From: Algisphaera agarilytica
GTDB taxonomy: Bacteria; Planctomycetota; Phycisphaerae; Phycisphaerales; Phycisphaeraceae
Direction: 5' to 3'
DNA length: 64,000 nucleotides
NCBI RefSeq assembly: GCF_014207595.1
Contig: NZ_JACHGY010000001.1
Location: forward strand, 806,001 to 870,000
Numbering within the stretch: position 1 is the stretch's first letter; every line of letters starts with the position of its first letter. This document shows positions 38,054-46,641 of this stretch, in pieces. Below the pieces are notes generated by a model. The model was not told the origin of the DNA. It made no database searches and saw only the letters and a list, made by a program, of their open reading frames with translations. The position numbers were made by a program, and so were the translations under genes.

Positions 38054-38822
38054 CCGCTTGCTCCCGCGCGATGCGTAGCGTCGCTGCCAGGCCCATGAGC
38101 GTGAGGTCGGGGGCGATGCGGTCGATCAGGTCGTAGTCCTGGAAGAGCAGCGGCGCATCGCCGCCGGTGGCGACGACGAGGGGGAATTGCCCGGCGTGCT
38201 CGGCGAACTGCTCGACGAGCTCGCGGACCATGCCGCGCAGGCCGTGGAACACGCCGACCTTCATCGCCTCGATCGTGTTGTGCCCGATGACGTTTTCCGG
38301 GCGGTCGAATTCGACGTCGGGCAGCTGCGCGGTGCGCTGATTCAGGCTGTCGAGCATGAGCTGGGCGCCGGGGGCGATCGCGCCGCCGTGGAACGTGCCC
38401 GCGCCGTCGACGAAGTCGACCGTGATCGCGGTGCCGGCATCGACAACGACGCAGGTTTGTTTCAGCACGTCGTAAGCCGCGGCGGCGTTGAGCAGACGGT
38501 CTTCGCCGACCATGGCCTCGGGGTCGAGCTGTCGGCCGATGGGGATGTTGAAGTCGCGCTCGGCCAGGTGGACCTCGCGCCCGAGGTGGGCGGCCAGCGT
38601 CTTCTGGATCGGCTCGGCGATCGTGGGGTTCACCGACGACAGCAGCACGACCGCGTCGTCCTTGCCACGCAGCGGGGCGTAGGCACGATCGATCGCGTCG
38701 GTGATCTTGCCGTTGCGGTCGTTCACGAACGTGGCGGTCTCGGCGAGCTTGCCGTCGACGAATCCGCCGATGCGGGTGCGGGTGTTGCCGACGCTGACAG
38801 CGAGGAGGTTGACTTCAGACAT
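38040..38822 (-). CDS. coaX: Type III pantothenate kinase
   Basis: A 260-residue enzyme that phosphorylates pantothenate, the first step of CoA synthesis; type III is found where CoaA is absent. Signature elements are SVGNTRTRIGGF (phosphate-binding), LLSSVNP, VVDAGTAITVDFVD, GGAIAPGAQLM, and a late ATGGDAPLL. It is the first gene of a minus-strand operon with the membrane protein and MnmE-like gene, overlapping by 14 bp. It is cytoplasmic. Confidence 0.95.
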   Translation of the reverse strand: MSEVNLLAVSVGNTRTRIGGFVDGKLAETATFVNDRNGKITDAIDRAYAPLRGKDDAVVLLSSVNPTIAEPIQKTLAAHLGREVHLAERDFNIPIGRQLDPEAMVGEDRLLNAAAAYDVLKQTCVVVDAGTAITVDFVDGAGTFHGGAIAPGAQLMLDSLNQRTAQLPDVEFDRPENVIGHNTIEAMKVGVFHGLRGMVRELVEQFAEHAGQFPLVVATGGDAPLLFQDYDLIDRIAPDLTLMGLAATLRIAREQADEAQ

Positions 38823-38831
38823 ACAAAGCAG

Positions 38832-38868
38832 GGAATAGGGAGTAGGGAGTAGGGAGTAGGGAGTAGGA
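38832..38868. repeat. Heptamer repeat TAGGGAG
   Basis: Four to five tandem copies of the 7-nt unit TAGGGAG (first copy degenerate) lie in the gap between coaX and obgE. On this strand the unit contains stop codons in every phase. A diverged copy in the opposite orientation lies near 50980-51000. Confidence 0.85.
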
Positions 38869-38914
38869 AATCGTGGCGGGCGTGAGACGCGCTCGTGGAT
38901 TTATCCTTGACGGG

Positions 38915-40003
38915 TTATTCGCTGGCGGGTGGTTGGCTTTTCCAACCGGGGGCGGTCTCGGGGGCGGCGTGGAGCAGGGCCCACGCTTCTTCGAGCAACT
39001 CGGTCAGGCCCACACGGGTCGCCGAGCTGAACGTGAACACCGGCTTGCCGAGTTCGTCGGCGATCATCTGCCGCGCGACCTCGTGGTCTTCGGGCCCGCC
39101 CATGAGGTCCATCTTACTTAGCGCGATGATCTCCTGCTTGTCGGCCAGGGCCGGGGAGTGCGACGCGAGCTCTTTGCGGATCACGTGGTAGTTCTCGATC
39201 GGGTCGCTGCCGTCCTCCGGCTCGGGCTCGAGCACGTGGATGAGCAGCTTCGTCCGCTCGACGTGACGCAGGAACCGCGTACCCAGCCCCGCGCCCTCGC
39301 TCGCTTTTTCGATCAACCCGGGGATGTCGGCGATGACCAGCCGGCGGTTGTACCCCTCGGGCGTACCCCCCGAGTTGTTCTTGCCGAAACCGCTGCTCAG
39401 CTCGGCGATCCCGAGTTGGGGCACCAGCGTCGTGAACGGGTAATCCGCAACCTTCGGCTCGGCAGCGCTCACCACACTCAGCAACGTGCTCTTGCCCGCG
39501 TTGGGTTTGCCCAGCAGGCCGATGTCGGCGATCAGCTTGAGTTCGAGGCGAAGATCAAACTCCTCGGCCGGCTCGCCCGGCTCGGCCTCGGTGGGGGACT
39601 GGTTCGTCGCGGTTTTGAAATACTCGTTGCCCCGCCCGCCCTTGCCGCCTTTGGCAACGGTGAAGGTCTTGCCCTCGTAATCGAGGTCGACGATCAGCTC
39701 GCCGTTTTCTTCGTTGTACACCAGCGTCCCGGGGGGCAGGCGGATGGTGAGGTCCTCGCCCTTCTTGCCGTGCTGCTGCTTGCCCCGCCCCATCTCGCCG
39801 GCCTCGGCCCGCCAGTGGTGCCGACCCGCGAAGTCCAGCAGCGTCTCCACCTCCGGGTCCGCCACGAGAATGACCGACCCGCCGTCGCCGCCGTCGCCGC
39901 CGTTGGGCCCGCCCTTGGGGATGTACTTCATGCGGAGGAACGAGGCGCACCCGTCCCCGCCCTTGCCGGACTTCACGTAGATGTTGGCGGTGTCGATGAT
40001 CAT
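38915..40003 (-). CDS. obgE: GTPase ObgE/CgtA
   Basis: A 362-residue ribosome-assembly GTPase. The Gly-rich Obg fold opens the protein (KSGKGGDGCASFLRMKYIPK, then GGPNGGDGG), and the G domain follows (G1 GKPNAGKST, switch PFTTLVPQ, G3 DIPGL, G4 SKMD). The C-terminal OCT domain is short or absent. The start at 40003 is fixed by the highly conserved Obg N-terminus. It lies apart from rpmA (7 kb away), although the two are neighbours in many bacteria. Confidence 0.97.
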   Translation of the reverse strand: MIIDTANIYVKSGKGGDGCASFLRMKYIPKGGPNGGDGGDGGSVILVADPEVETLLDFAGRHHWRAEAGEMGRGKQQHGKKGEDLTIRLPPGTLVYNEENGELIVDLDYEGKTFTVAKGGKGGRGNEYFKTATNQSPTEAEPGEPAEEFDLRLELKLIADIGLLGKPNAGKSTLLSVVSAAEPKVADYPFTTLVPQLGIAELSSGFGKNNSGGTPEGYNRRLVIADIPGLIEKASEGAGLGTRFLRHVERTKLLIHVLEPEPEDGSDPIENYHVIRKELASHSPALADKQEIIALSKMDLMGGPEDHEVARQMIADELGKPVFTFSSATRVGLTELLEEAWALLHAAPETAPGWKSQPPASE

Positions 40004-40112
40004 GGGAACGCCCCATCCTACTCGCCCCCCGGCATCCACGCCCGGTCCTGGAATGGCACCCGGAATCGCGACCGGAACTGCACCACGAGAATCGTGTCCA
40101 CTGGCCCGGTCG

Positions 40113-40176
40113 TGGTCTGGAACTGGTCTGGTTTTGGTGGTCTGGTCTGGGGGTAGACCAGTTGGCGGACCAGATG
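40113..40176. repeat. TGGTCTGG repeats
   Basis: Four copies of TGGTCTGG (40113, 40124, 40138 and 40143) are followed by TAGACCAG and GGACCAG in the opposite sense, so the region can fold. It sits upstream of obgE in an otherwise featureless 300-bp gap; an AT-rich stretch (40245-40290) further upstream may hold a promoter. Confidence 0.6.
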
Positions 40177-40303
40177 TCGGGCGATTGAGGCTCGGTGGGA
40201 TTGAATTCGCCCATAGTTGAATCACCCACAAAAGGAACCCCTTGCTGTTGTATGCATATTTATATATTATAGGTTTTTGTACGGTTTTGATCAATCCCCC
40301 CCT

Positions 40304-40413
40304 TTAGCCCCGGGCTTTGCCCGGGGTCTGGGATTCAAAGGCTTTGACTGCTTGAGTGTTGGTTGCGGGGATTGGTTTTTGGGCGCTTGCCCCCCGGCAG
40401 AGCCGGGGGCTAA
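40304..40413. repeat. REP pair upstream of the RAYT gene
   Basis: The left copy (40304-40326) starts TTAGCCCCGGGC and the inverted copy (40391-40413) ends GGGGGCTAA. The family is that at 548-616. The ATG of the RAYT gene lies 7 nt after the right foot, and the ribosome-binding AAGGGGG begins inside the foot. Confidence 0.9.
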
Positions 40414-40420
40414 GGGGGCA

Positions 40421-40912
40421 ATGAAAATGGCGGAATTCCGGGTGAACCTGTTGGCGACGATGATCACGACGACGACCTACGGGGTTTGGCTGCCCGGGGA
40501 TGTGCGGGGGTACGTGGAAGACGGAAAAGTGTTGCCGGGCGATCCGCGGAAGGTGGAAGCGGCGCGGGCGTTGATGACTGCGGAGGCGGTGGTGTTGACG
40601 ACGACGGAACAAGACGCGGTGTTTGATGGGCTTTGTCGCGGGGTCGTGGAATTCAACTATGAACTGCTCGCTGTTTCGGTCGAGTCGTGGCACGTCCACG
40701 TGTTGGTGTCGCATGAAACGGATGCGGTGAAGACGGTGGTGGGACGACTGAAGAACCGGATGCGTCAAGCGGTGGACGAGGTGTCACCGGGCCGGGGGAG
40801 GGTATGGGCGAAGGGGTATGACAAGCGGTACTGCTTCACCGACGCGCAGGTGCGGACGCGGATGGCGTACATCGAACGACACGCGGGTTGTCGTGCAGTT
40901 CCCCGCCCTTAG
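40421..40912 (+). CDS. REP-associated tyrosine transposase (RAYT)
   Basis: A 163-residue Y1/HUH-superfamily protein related to IS200/IS605 transposases and bacterial TnpA-REP. The HUH pair is His91/His93 in ESWHVHVLV, and the catalytic Tyr is Tyr150 in MAYIERH, as in RAYTs. RLKNRMR (residues 109-115) and GYDKRYCF (132-139) are the basic/aromatic stretches expected to bind DNA. The gene is bracketed by REP pairs, and its own TAG stop lies inside the foot of the right-hand pair. RAYTs process REP hairpins at the foot; they usually act as single-copy, domesticated enzymes. Confidence 0.92.
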   Translation: MKMAEFRVNLLATMITTTTYGVWLPGDVRGYVEDGKVLPGDPRKVEAARALMTAEAVVLTTTEQDAVFDGLCRGVVEFNYELLAVSVESWHVHVLVSHETDAVKTVVGRLKNRMRQAVDEVSPGRGRVWAKGYDKRYCFTDAQVRTRMAYIERHAGCRAVPRP

Positions 40913-41055
40913 CCCCGGGCTCTGCCCGGGATCGGACTCAAAGGCGTGGCCAATAATGTGATCGAAGACGTGATCGTGTTTGGGGGCATAGGCCCAAAGT
41001 GGTTTATTTGTTGGTGGTAAAACCCCGCCCGCCCCCGGGCAGAGCCCGGGGCTAA
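40909..41055. repeat. REP pair downstream of the RAYT gene
   Basis: The left copy (40909-40930) contains the RAYT stop TAG (40910-40912). The right inverted copy (41033-41055) contains the stop TAG of the AraC gene (41052-41054 on the minus strand). So both neighbouring genes end inside REP feet. Confidence 0.9.
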
Positions 41056-41933
41056 TGGGGGGCGAGTTGGTTGGGGCGGCAGCCGAGTTCGCGGTGGACG
41101 CTGCGGTAGCACTGGGCGTAGCTGCCGAAGCCGGCGGCGGTGGCGGCTTGTTCAAGGGTCAGGCGGCCGCCGCGGCCGACGAGTTCGCGGAAGAGGCGGA
41201 CGCGTTGGCGGGTGCGGAAGTCGGTGAGGGTCATGCCGATCTGCCGGGCAAATAATCGCGACAGGTGGGCGCGGCTGACGTGGCACTCCTCAGCAATCGC
41301 ATCGAGGTTGTCGGCGTCACGTCGGTGTGCGCGTTCGTGTAGTAGCCGCGCGGCTTTTTCCACGGCCGGGTGGAGGTGCGTCCCGGCGGGGATGTCGGCG
41401 GCGTGTTCAAACATCTGCCACGCTTCGCTCAGCAGCCAGGCGATGCCCGCCCTTCCGCGTTGGTGGGTGGTGCCTTCCAGACCGGCAACCCGACGACACA
41501 ACCCGCCGAGCATCTCGGCTTCGGGCTCGGCGAGGATTCGGCCCCGCAGCTCGACGGGTTCATCACGATCGAGCAGCCGTTGCCAGTGGGATAGCCCGGC
41601 GTCCTGGCTCATCTGCCGGACGAGCGGTTCGCTGAACACCGCGACCCACATCCGCATGTCGCGGGACTGGTCGATGAGCACGTGCGGCTGCTGGGGGAGC
41701 AGCCACGTGAGTGAGTCGGTGGGCAGGCGGTAGCGCTGGCCATGGATGAGGTACTCGACCCAGCCGCGTTCGATGAGGTTGAACTCCCACTCGGCGTGCT
41801 GGTGGCCGAGGTTGGGCCCGCCGCGTGGCCCGCCGGTGTTCAGAAACAACCGCGAGGAACCCAGCTCACCGGGAGGGAGCACCTGGACCCGTGGGATATC
41901 ACCATTTGCAATGTTTTGGCTTTCTGGCGGCAT
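41052..41933 (-). CDS. AraC family transcriptional regulator
   Basis: A 293-residue regulator. An N-terminal cupin-like sensor (~20-120; GHQHAEWEFNLIERGWVEYL) is followed by a C-terminal double HTH: NLDAIAEECHVSRAHLSRLF then LTLEQAATAAGFGSYAQCYR, ending in an RxxP-type motif (REIGCRP-like, here RELGCRPNQLA). It is divergent from the Gfo/Idh-DUF1080 operon and probably controls it in response to a sugar. Its stop codon is formed by the foot of a REP palindrome. Confidence 0.93.
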   Translation of the reverse strand: MPPESQNIANGDIPRVQVLPPGELGSSRLFLNTGGPRGGPNLGHQHAEWEFNLIERGWVEYLIHGQRYRLPTDSLTWLLPQQPHVLIDQSRDMRMWVAVFSEPLVRQMSQDAGLSHWQRLLDRDEPVELRGRILAEPEAEMLGGLCRRVAGLEGTTHQRGRAGIAWLLSEAWQMFEHAADIPAGTHLHPAVEKAARLLHERAHRRDADNLDAIAEECHVSRAHLSRLFARQIGMTLTDFRTRQRVRLFRELVGRGGRLTLEQAATAAGFGSYAQCYRSVHRELGCRPNQLAPH

Positions 41934-42035
41934 GGCGAGGATGAACTAACCCACAGGATAATCTGGAATCCGCAGAATGCGCGATTTGGACCATATCGCG
42001 ATTTGTCATGATATGAGAATTCGTGCCATGCGGAC

Positions 42036-42060
42036 GCGCGGGGACAAGCCCCGCGGCTAA
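42036..42060. repeat. Single REP-like palindrome with CTAA foot
   Basis: GCGCGGGG-ACAAG-CCCCGCGGCTAA lies between the AraC gene and the Gfo/Idh gene. It is a relative of the pair at 50810-50962, which has the same CTAA foot. No inverted partner is obvious nearby. Confidence 0.65.
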
Positions 42061-42125
42061 CGGGACGCCGCAATTGGGGGCGGCCATCGACTCTGATCCC
42101 ATGTCTGAACCATCAGGACTCTCGC

Positions 42126-43448
42126 ATGAACACACCGACCACTCAAACCCTCCTGAGCCGACGGTCTTTCGTAAAAGCGGCCGGTGCCGGGGCGCTGGCG
42201 TTCCCGACGCTGATTCCTTCGCGGGTGCTGGGCGACACCGCCCCGTCGAAGCAGATCACGCTGGGCTTCATCGGCGTCGGCGGGCAGGGCGTCAACGTCA
42301 ACCTCAACGGCTTCCTCCCCGAGAAGGACTGCCGGGTGGTCATGGTCTGTGATGCCCACATGGGCAAGGCCCGCCAAGCACAACAGATCGTCAACGAGCG
42401 CTACGGCAACACCGACTGCCAGGCGGTGCAGGACTTCCGCGAGGTGCTGGCCGACCCGGCGATCGACGCGGTGGTGATCTCCACGCCCGACCACTGGCAC
42501 GTCACCATGTCGCTGATGGCGATGCGGGCGGGCAAGCACGTGTTCTGCGAAAAGCCCACCCATAGCATCCACGAGGGGCGCATCCTCACCGACGCGTTCA
42601 CCAAGAGCGACCGCGTCTTCCAGGCGGGCATCGAAGACCGCTCGGCGGTCCACTTCCACAAGATGGTCGAGTGGGTAAAGAACGGCGCGATCGGCGAACT
42701 CCAACGCGTCGAAGTCAGCATGCCCGGCGGGATGTACTACAAGATGCAGGACCCCAAGCCCGTGCCCGAAGACCTTGACTGGAACCTGTGGCAGGGCCCG
42801 GCGGCGTACCGCGAATTCTTCCCCGCCCGCATCAACCCCGGGGGATGGCGTCAGCACTCGCTCTACGCCAAGGGCGCGATCATCGATATGGGCACGCACC
42901 TGGTCGACACCGCCCAGCTCGGTGTGAACGATCCGGATGTCTGTCCGGTCGAGGTGACGGGCACCGGCGAGATCCCCGAGGGCATGCTGACCGACGTGCC
43001 GGTGAGCTACGACCTGAACTACCGCTACGGCAACGGCGTGGAGATGCACGTGTTCAACGGCTCGACCAAGGGCTGGGACCCGCAAGCCTGCGTGCTCGAA
43101 TTCCACGGCAGCAAAGGCTGGATCAAACGCGTCGGCTGGGGCGGAAAGATCGAAGCCAGCGAGCGCGACATCCTGCGCAAGAAATACACGCCCGAGCAAA
43201 ACAAGCACTGGACACGCCCGCCACGCGAGCAACGCGACTTCCTGGACGGCATCCAAACGGGCAAGCGCACGACCTACCCGCCGATCGACCTGCACCACAT
43301 GTCGACGACGCTGCACATGGGCGTCATCTCGATCGAGCTCGGCCGCACGTTAAACTGGGACCCGCAAAGCGAGGCCTTTCTCGGCGACGACGAAGCCAAC
43401 GCCAAACGCTCCCTCCCGCCGGCCCGCGACTGGGAATCTGCATCATGA
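42126..43448 (+). CDS. Tat-exported Gfo/Idh/MocA oxidoreductase
   Basis: A 440-residue NAD(P)-dependent sugar oxidoreductase. A Tat signal peptide ([20 protein letters not shown]) precedes the Rossmann domain ([14 protein letters not shown]), then the catalytic region [10 protein letters not shown], and the C-terminal domain typical of the planctomycete group. Its 3' end overlaps the next gene (ATGA), so the two are co-expressed. It is predicted to act outside the cytoplasm on sugars or sugar acids from algal polysaccharide. Confidence 0.93.
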   Translation: MNTPTTQTLLSRRSFVKAAGAGALAFPTLIPSRVLGDTAPSKQITLGFIGVGGQGVNVNLNGFLPEKDCRVVMVCDAHMGKARQAQQIVNERYGNTDCQAVQDFREVLADPAIDAVVISTPDHWHVTMSLMAMRAGKHVFCEKPTHSIHEGRILTDAFTKSDRVFQAGIEDRSAVHFHKMVEWVKNGAIGELQRVEVSMPGGMYYKMQDPKPVPEDLDWNLWQGPAAYREFFPARINPGGWRQHSLYAKGAIIDMGTHLVDTAQLGVNDPDVCPVEVTGTGEIPEGMLTDVPVSYDLNYRYGNGVEMHVFNGSTKGWDPQACVLEFHGSKGWIKRVGWGGKIEASERDILRKKYTPEQNKHWTRPPREQRDFLDGIQTGKRTTYPPIDLHHMSTTLHMGVISIELGRTLNWDPQSEAFLGDDEANAKRSLPPARDWESAS

Positions 43449-44233
43449 AACCATGGATCATCGCCCTCGGACTCCTCTTCTGCACCGCGTCGGCGGCCGC
43501 GGAAGAAGGCTTCTACCAATACAAACACCCCGGCCACCCGGACAACCCGCTGGTGCCCGGGATGCAGTGGAAGGTCCACGACAACGACCGGCCGCACGCG
43601 CCGCGTGTGATCCCCGGCAGCTACGACGAGCAGGCGATCATGGCCCCGCCATCCGACGCGGAAATCCTGTTCGACGGCACCCACCTCGACGCGTTCAACG
43701 AGAACAAGTGGTTCCTGAAAGACGGCTACGTCATCGCGCACTGGGGCGGCCTGCAGAGCAAGAAAGCCTACGGCGACATGCAGATGCACCTCGAGTGGCG
43801 CACGCCCAACCCGCCGCTGACCGAAAAAGTCGGCGCGATGGGCAACAGCGGCATCTACATCATGGGGCTGTACGAGCTGCAGATCTACGATTCGTACAGC
43901 TCGAGGATCTACGCCGACGGCGCCGCGGGCGCGATGTACGGCCAGTGGCCCCCGCTGGTCAACGCCTCCCGCCCGCCGGGCGAGTGGCAGACGTTCGATA
44001 TCTATTTCACCGCCCCGGTCTTCGACGGCGACCAGGTCATCGAACCCGCGAAGATCACCGTGCTGCACAACGGCATCTTCATCCACGTCGACACCGTACT
44101 GACCGGCCCGACCAGCCACCGCAAGCCCAAGGCCTACGAACCCCACGCCGACCGCCTGCCGTTTTATTTGCAGGGCGGCAAAAACCCCGTCGAGTTCCGC
44201 AACATCTGGGTGCGTGACCTCGAGAGCCCTTAA
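43445..44233 (+). CDS. DUF1080 (3-keto-disaccharide hydrolase-like) protein
   Basis: A 262-residue secreted protein. A signal peptide ([16 protein letters not shown]) is followed by the concanavalin-like DUF1080 domain: [11 protein letters not shown], then [29 protein letters not shown], and the C-terminal [18 protein letters not shown]. This domain acts on 3-keto-glycosides in characterised cases, which fits an upstream oxidoreductase that could make the 3-keto sugar. The start overlaps the oxidoreductase stop. It is likely periplasmic. Confidence 0.9.
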   Translation: MKPWIIALGLLFCTASAAAEEGFYQYKHPGHPDNPLVPGMQWKVHDNDRPHAPRVIPGSYDEQAIMAPPSDAEILFDGTHLDAFNENKWFLKDGYVIAHWGGLQSKKAYGDMQMHLEWRTPNPPLTEKVGAMGNSGIYIMGLYELQIYDSYSSRIYADGAAGAMYGQWPPLVNASRPPGEWQTFDIYFTAPVFDGDQVIEPAKITVLHNGIFIHVDTVLTGPTSHRKPKAYEPHADRLPFYLQGGKNPVEFRNIWVRDLESP

Positions 44234-44310
44234 TCGGCCGACACCACCAATCCCACCGGGATCGAACCGCGTCTCAATCGACGCGGTTTTACATATTTTT
44301 TCAAGCGCGC

Positions 44311-44359
44311 TTGACTTAGTGTCGATTTGACAATATCTTTTAGTATAAATAACACTAAG
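44311..44359 (+). promoter_or_regulatory. Promoter and operators ahead of the Nudix/vault-like operon
   Basis: TTGACT (44311-44316), 17 bp, then TATCTT (44334-44339) forms a promoter. TGTC-GATTT-GACA (44320-44332) is a dyad over the spacer, of the kind bound by NrtR-type Nudix regulators. A second dyad CTTAGTGT (44315-44322)/ACACTAAG (44352-44359) flanks the whole region. AAGGAG (44357-44362) is a good ribosome site six bases before the Nudix ATG. Confidence 0.6.
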
Positions 44360-44368
44360 GAGCCCGTC

Positions 44369-45058
44369 ATGCCCACCACCTACGACTACCCCCGCCCCGC
44401 CCTGACCACCGACTGCGTGGTGTTCGGCCTGGACCAGGAAGAGCTGATGGTGCTGCTGATTCAACGGGCCAGCGACCCGTACGCCCAGCGATGGGCGTTC
44501 CCGGGCGGGTTTGTGGAGGTCGGCGAAACGATCGACCACGCCGCCCGACGCGAGCTCGAGGAAGAGACCGGGTTGCGCGACGTGTTCCTCGAACAGCTCT
44601 ACACCTTCGGCAATCCCGATCGCGACCCGCGTGAGCACGTGATCAGCGTGGCCTACTACGCCCTGGTCAACCTGCACGACCACCGCGTCCAGGCGGCAAC
44701 CGATGCGTGTGACGCGGCGTGGTTTGCGGTGGACGACGTGCCCCCGCTGGCGTTCGACCACGCCACGATTCTGGATACCGCGCTCGAACGCCTGCGTGGC
44801 AAGGTCCGCTACCAGCCGATCGGCTTCGAGCTGCTGCCCGACAAGTTCCCGCTGCGGAAACTTCAGCACCTGTACGAAACCGTGCTCGGGCGGTCGCTGG
44901 ATAAACGCAACTTCAGGAAGAAGATCCTCTCGATGGGGGTCCTCAAAGAACTCACCGAAGTCGAGCGTGATGTCTCGCACCGCGCCGCAAGGCTCTACCG
45001 CTTCGACAAGAAGAACTACCAGAAACGATTGAAACAAGGCTTCAACTTCGAGATATGA
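44369..45058 (+). CDS. Nudix hydrolase with winged-helix C-terminus (NrtR-like)
   Basis: A 229-residue protein. The N-terminal Nudix domain keeps a complete Nudix box (Gly47 to Leu69: GFVEVGE...RELEEETGL), so it should hydrolyse a nucleoside diphosphate such as ADP-ribose. The C-terminal ~80 residues ([20 protein letters not shown]) form a winged helix as in NrtR/NadQ regulators. Whether it acts as regulator, enzyme or both is open; intact catalysis argues it is not a pure NrtR. It lies 13 bp upstream of the vault-like gene with a good SD. Confidence 0.9.
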   Translation: MPTTYDYPRPALTTDCVVFGLDQEELMVLLIQRASDPYAQRWAFPGGFVEVGETIDHAARRELEEETGLRDVFLEQLYTFGNPDRDPREHVISVAYYALVNLHDHRVQAATDACDAAWFAVDDVPPLAFDHATILDTALERLRGKVRYQPIGFELLPDKFPLRKLQHLYETVLGRSLDKRNFRKKILSMGVLKELTEVERDVSHRAARLYRFDKKNYQKRLKQGFNFEI

Positions 45059-45071
45059 AACGAGGTGACCC

Positions 45072-46538
45072 GTGATTGGAATCCAAACGATAAAACAAGG
45101 CGAACGCGTAGCGGTCTGGACAAAAGACGGACGCGTTCAATTGATGGACGGCCCCCGACGCATCCGCACACGGGGAAGAACGATTGAACCCCTGCGAAGG
45201 ATCACCGCCGACGAGCAACACTTCCTGGCGGTGCAGTTCATCGATGGCCACACCGAACACTTGGCGGGGCCAACCGAGCTCTTCATCGACCCCACGCAGC
45301 ACGCGAAGATCAACAAAGAGCAGGCCACCGCACTGGATGCGGGGGTGGCGCTGCTGCTCTACACCCGCGGCGACGACGGCGAGGTGACGTGGGAAGTGGT
45401 CCGCGGACCCGCCCGGATCGTTCCCGGGCCGAACCAGTGGCTGCGCCCGCTTCCCCTGCACACCGCGGGTGAAGATGAGTATCTGGCCATCCGCTTCCGT
45501 GACGGGCGGACCGAGCACCGGCCCGGTCCCACCGCGATCCACGAAGACCCCGTGGAGCACGAAGCGGTTGAGGTCCATCAGGCGTTGCCCATCAGCACAC
45601 ATGAAGCGGTCGTGGTCTACGGCCGAGACGCAGAAGGCCGGGTCAACCGCCGGGTCCTCCGCGGGCCCGCTCAGTTTGTACCCGCCAGCAACGAGTGGTT
45701 ACACGAGTTCCGTTGGCACGGGGCGGACCCGAAGAACCCGCGGGTGAAAGTGCCTCGGGCGTTGCGCTTCAATCGGCTGCGGGTGATCCCCGACCAGATG
45801 TATGTCGATGTCGAAGATGTCCGGACCGCGGACGACGCCCTGATAGCGGTCAAGCTGATGCTGTTCTTCGAGCTGACGGACATCGAGCGGATGCTCGACC
45901 AGACCCACGACCCGGTCGCGGACTTTTTGAACGCGGTCACCGCCGACGTGATCGATTTCGCTGCCACCCTGAATTTCGAGCAGTTCAAGGCCCGCACCGA
46001 ACAGCTCAACGAGCTGGAGGCCTACCCCAACCTGACCAACCGGGCCGAACGCATCGGCTATCGTGTCAACAAGTTGGTCTACCGGGGTTACGAGGCCAGC
46101 AACAAGCTCCAGGTGATGCATGACGACGCGATCGAGGCCCGGACTCGGCTCAAGCTGGAGGGCGAAACCGAGCGGCAGGCCCAAGAGCTGGCCGATCTCA
46201 AACTCGAGCGAGAGGGCCAGCGGGACGCGATGCGTCGAGAGATGCAGCGGGAGCAGGCGGAACACACCCGCCAGCTAGAACGCGAGGCCCATACCGAGAA
46301 CTTGCGTCAACGGGCCGAGGAAGCGGAACAGCAGGCCACCGGTCAAAGACTGATCAACGAGGTCGAGCTAGACCACATCAAGGCCAAGGACACCCAGCAG
46401 GCCGCCCTGCTCGGCCAGATGCAAGCGATGCAGATCGACGTCACACGGTATCTAGTGGCCCAGTACCAGAACCCCGACCGCCTGGTGCGGATCGAGGGCG
46501 GGGGCACCCCACCGGTTCACCTGCATGAGCCCGGCTAA
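45072..46538 (+). CDS. Compact major vault protein (MVP) homologue
   Basis: A 488-residue protein with the MVP domain order. Residues 1-66 are a degenerate beta repeat. Two clear tandem repeats follow (67-152, 153-217), with shared motifs TEH..GPT, GPA.(I/F)VP and N(E/Q)WL. Residues 225-345 match the SPFH-like shoulder (VDVEDVRTADDALIAVKL, then DFLNAVTADV, NFEQF). Residues 346-455 are a Glu/Arg/Gln-rich coiled coil like the MVP cap helix. The end (GGGTPPVHL) recalls the MVP tail GSTPINL. Animal MVP is ~890 residues with nine repeats; this form would make a shorter shell if it assembles. Comparison is from memory, by eye. Confidence 0.82.
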   Translation: MIGIQTIKQGERVAVWTKDGRVQLMDGPRRIRTRGRTIEPLRRITADEQHFLAVQFIDGHTEHLAGPTELFIDPTQHAKINKEQATALDAGVALLLYTRGDDGEVTWEVVRGPARIVPGPNQWLRPLPLHTAGEDEYLAIRFRDGRTEHRPGPTAIHEDPVEHEAVEVHQALPISTHEAVVVYGRDAEGRVNRRVLRGPAQFVPASNEWLHEFRWHGADPKNPRVKVPRALRFNRLRVIPDQMYVDVEDVRTADDALIAVKLMLFFELTDIERMLDQTHDPVADFLNAVTADVIDFAATLNFEQFKARTEQLNELEAYPNLTNRAERIGYRVNKLVYRGYEASNKLQVMHDDAIEARTRLKLEGETERQAQELADLKLEREGQRDAMRREMQREQAEHTRQLEREAHTENLRQRAEEAEQQATGQRLINEVELDHIKAKDTQQAALLGQMQAMQIDVTRYLVAQYQNPDRLVRIEGGGTPPVHLHEPG

Positions 46539-46563
46539 TCGCTCGGTCGCTAACCCAATTCAA

Positions 46564-46596
46564 AAAAACGCCCCGCAACGGATGCGGGGCGTTTTC
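46564..46596. terminator. Bidirectional terminator
   Basis: A hairpin AACGCCCCGCA/TGCGGGGCGTT, A-rich on one side and T-rich on the other, lies between the convergent vault-like and rpmA genes. It can terminate both. Confidence 0.92.
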
Positions 46597-46641
46597 ATTG
46601 ATTTATACAGATAGTGTTCGCGTAAGCGGCTGGGCTTCGCC

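Noticed and set aside
40004-40300. N-terminal extension of ObgE in the same frame (97 extra residues)
   Set aside because: The added residues are Pro/Gly-rich and unlike any Obg protein; the conserved Obg fold starts at 40003.
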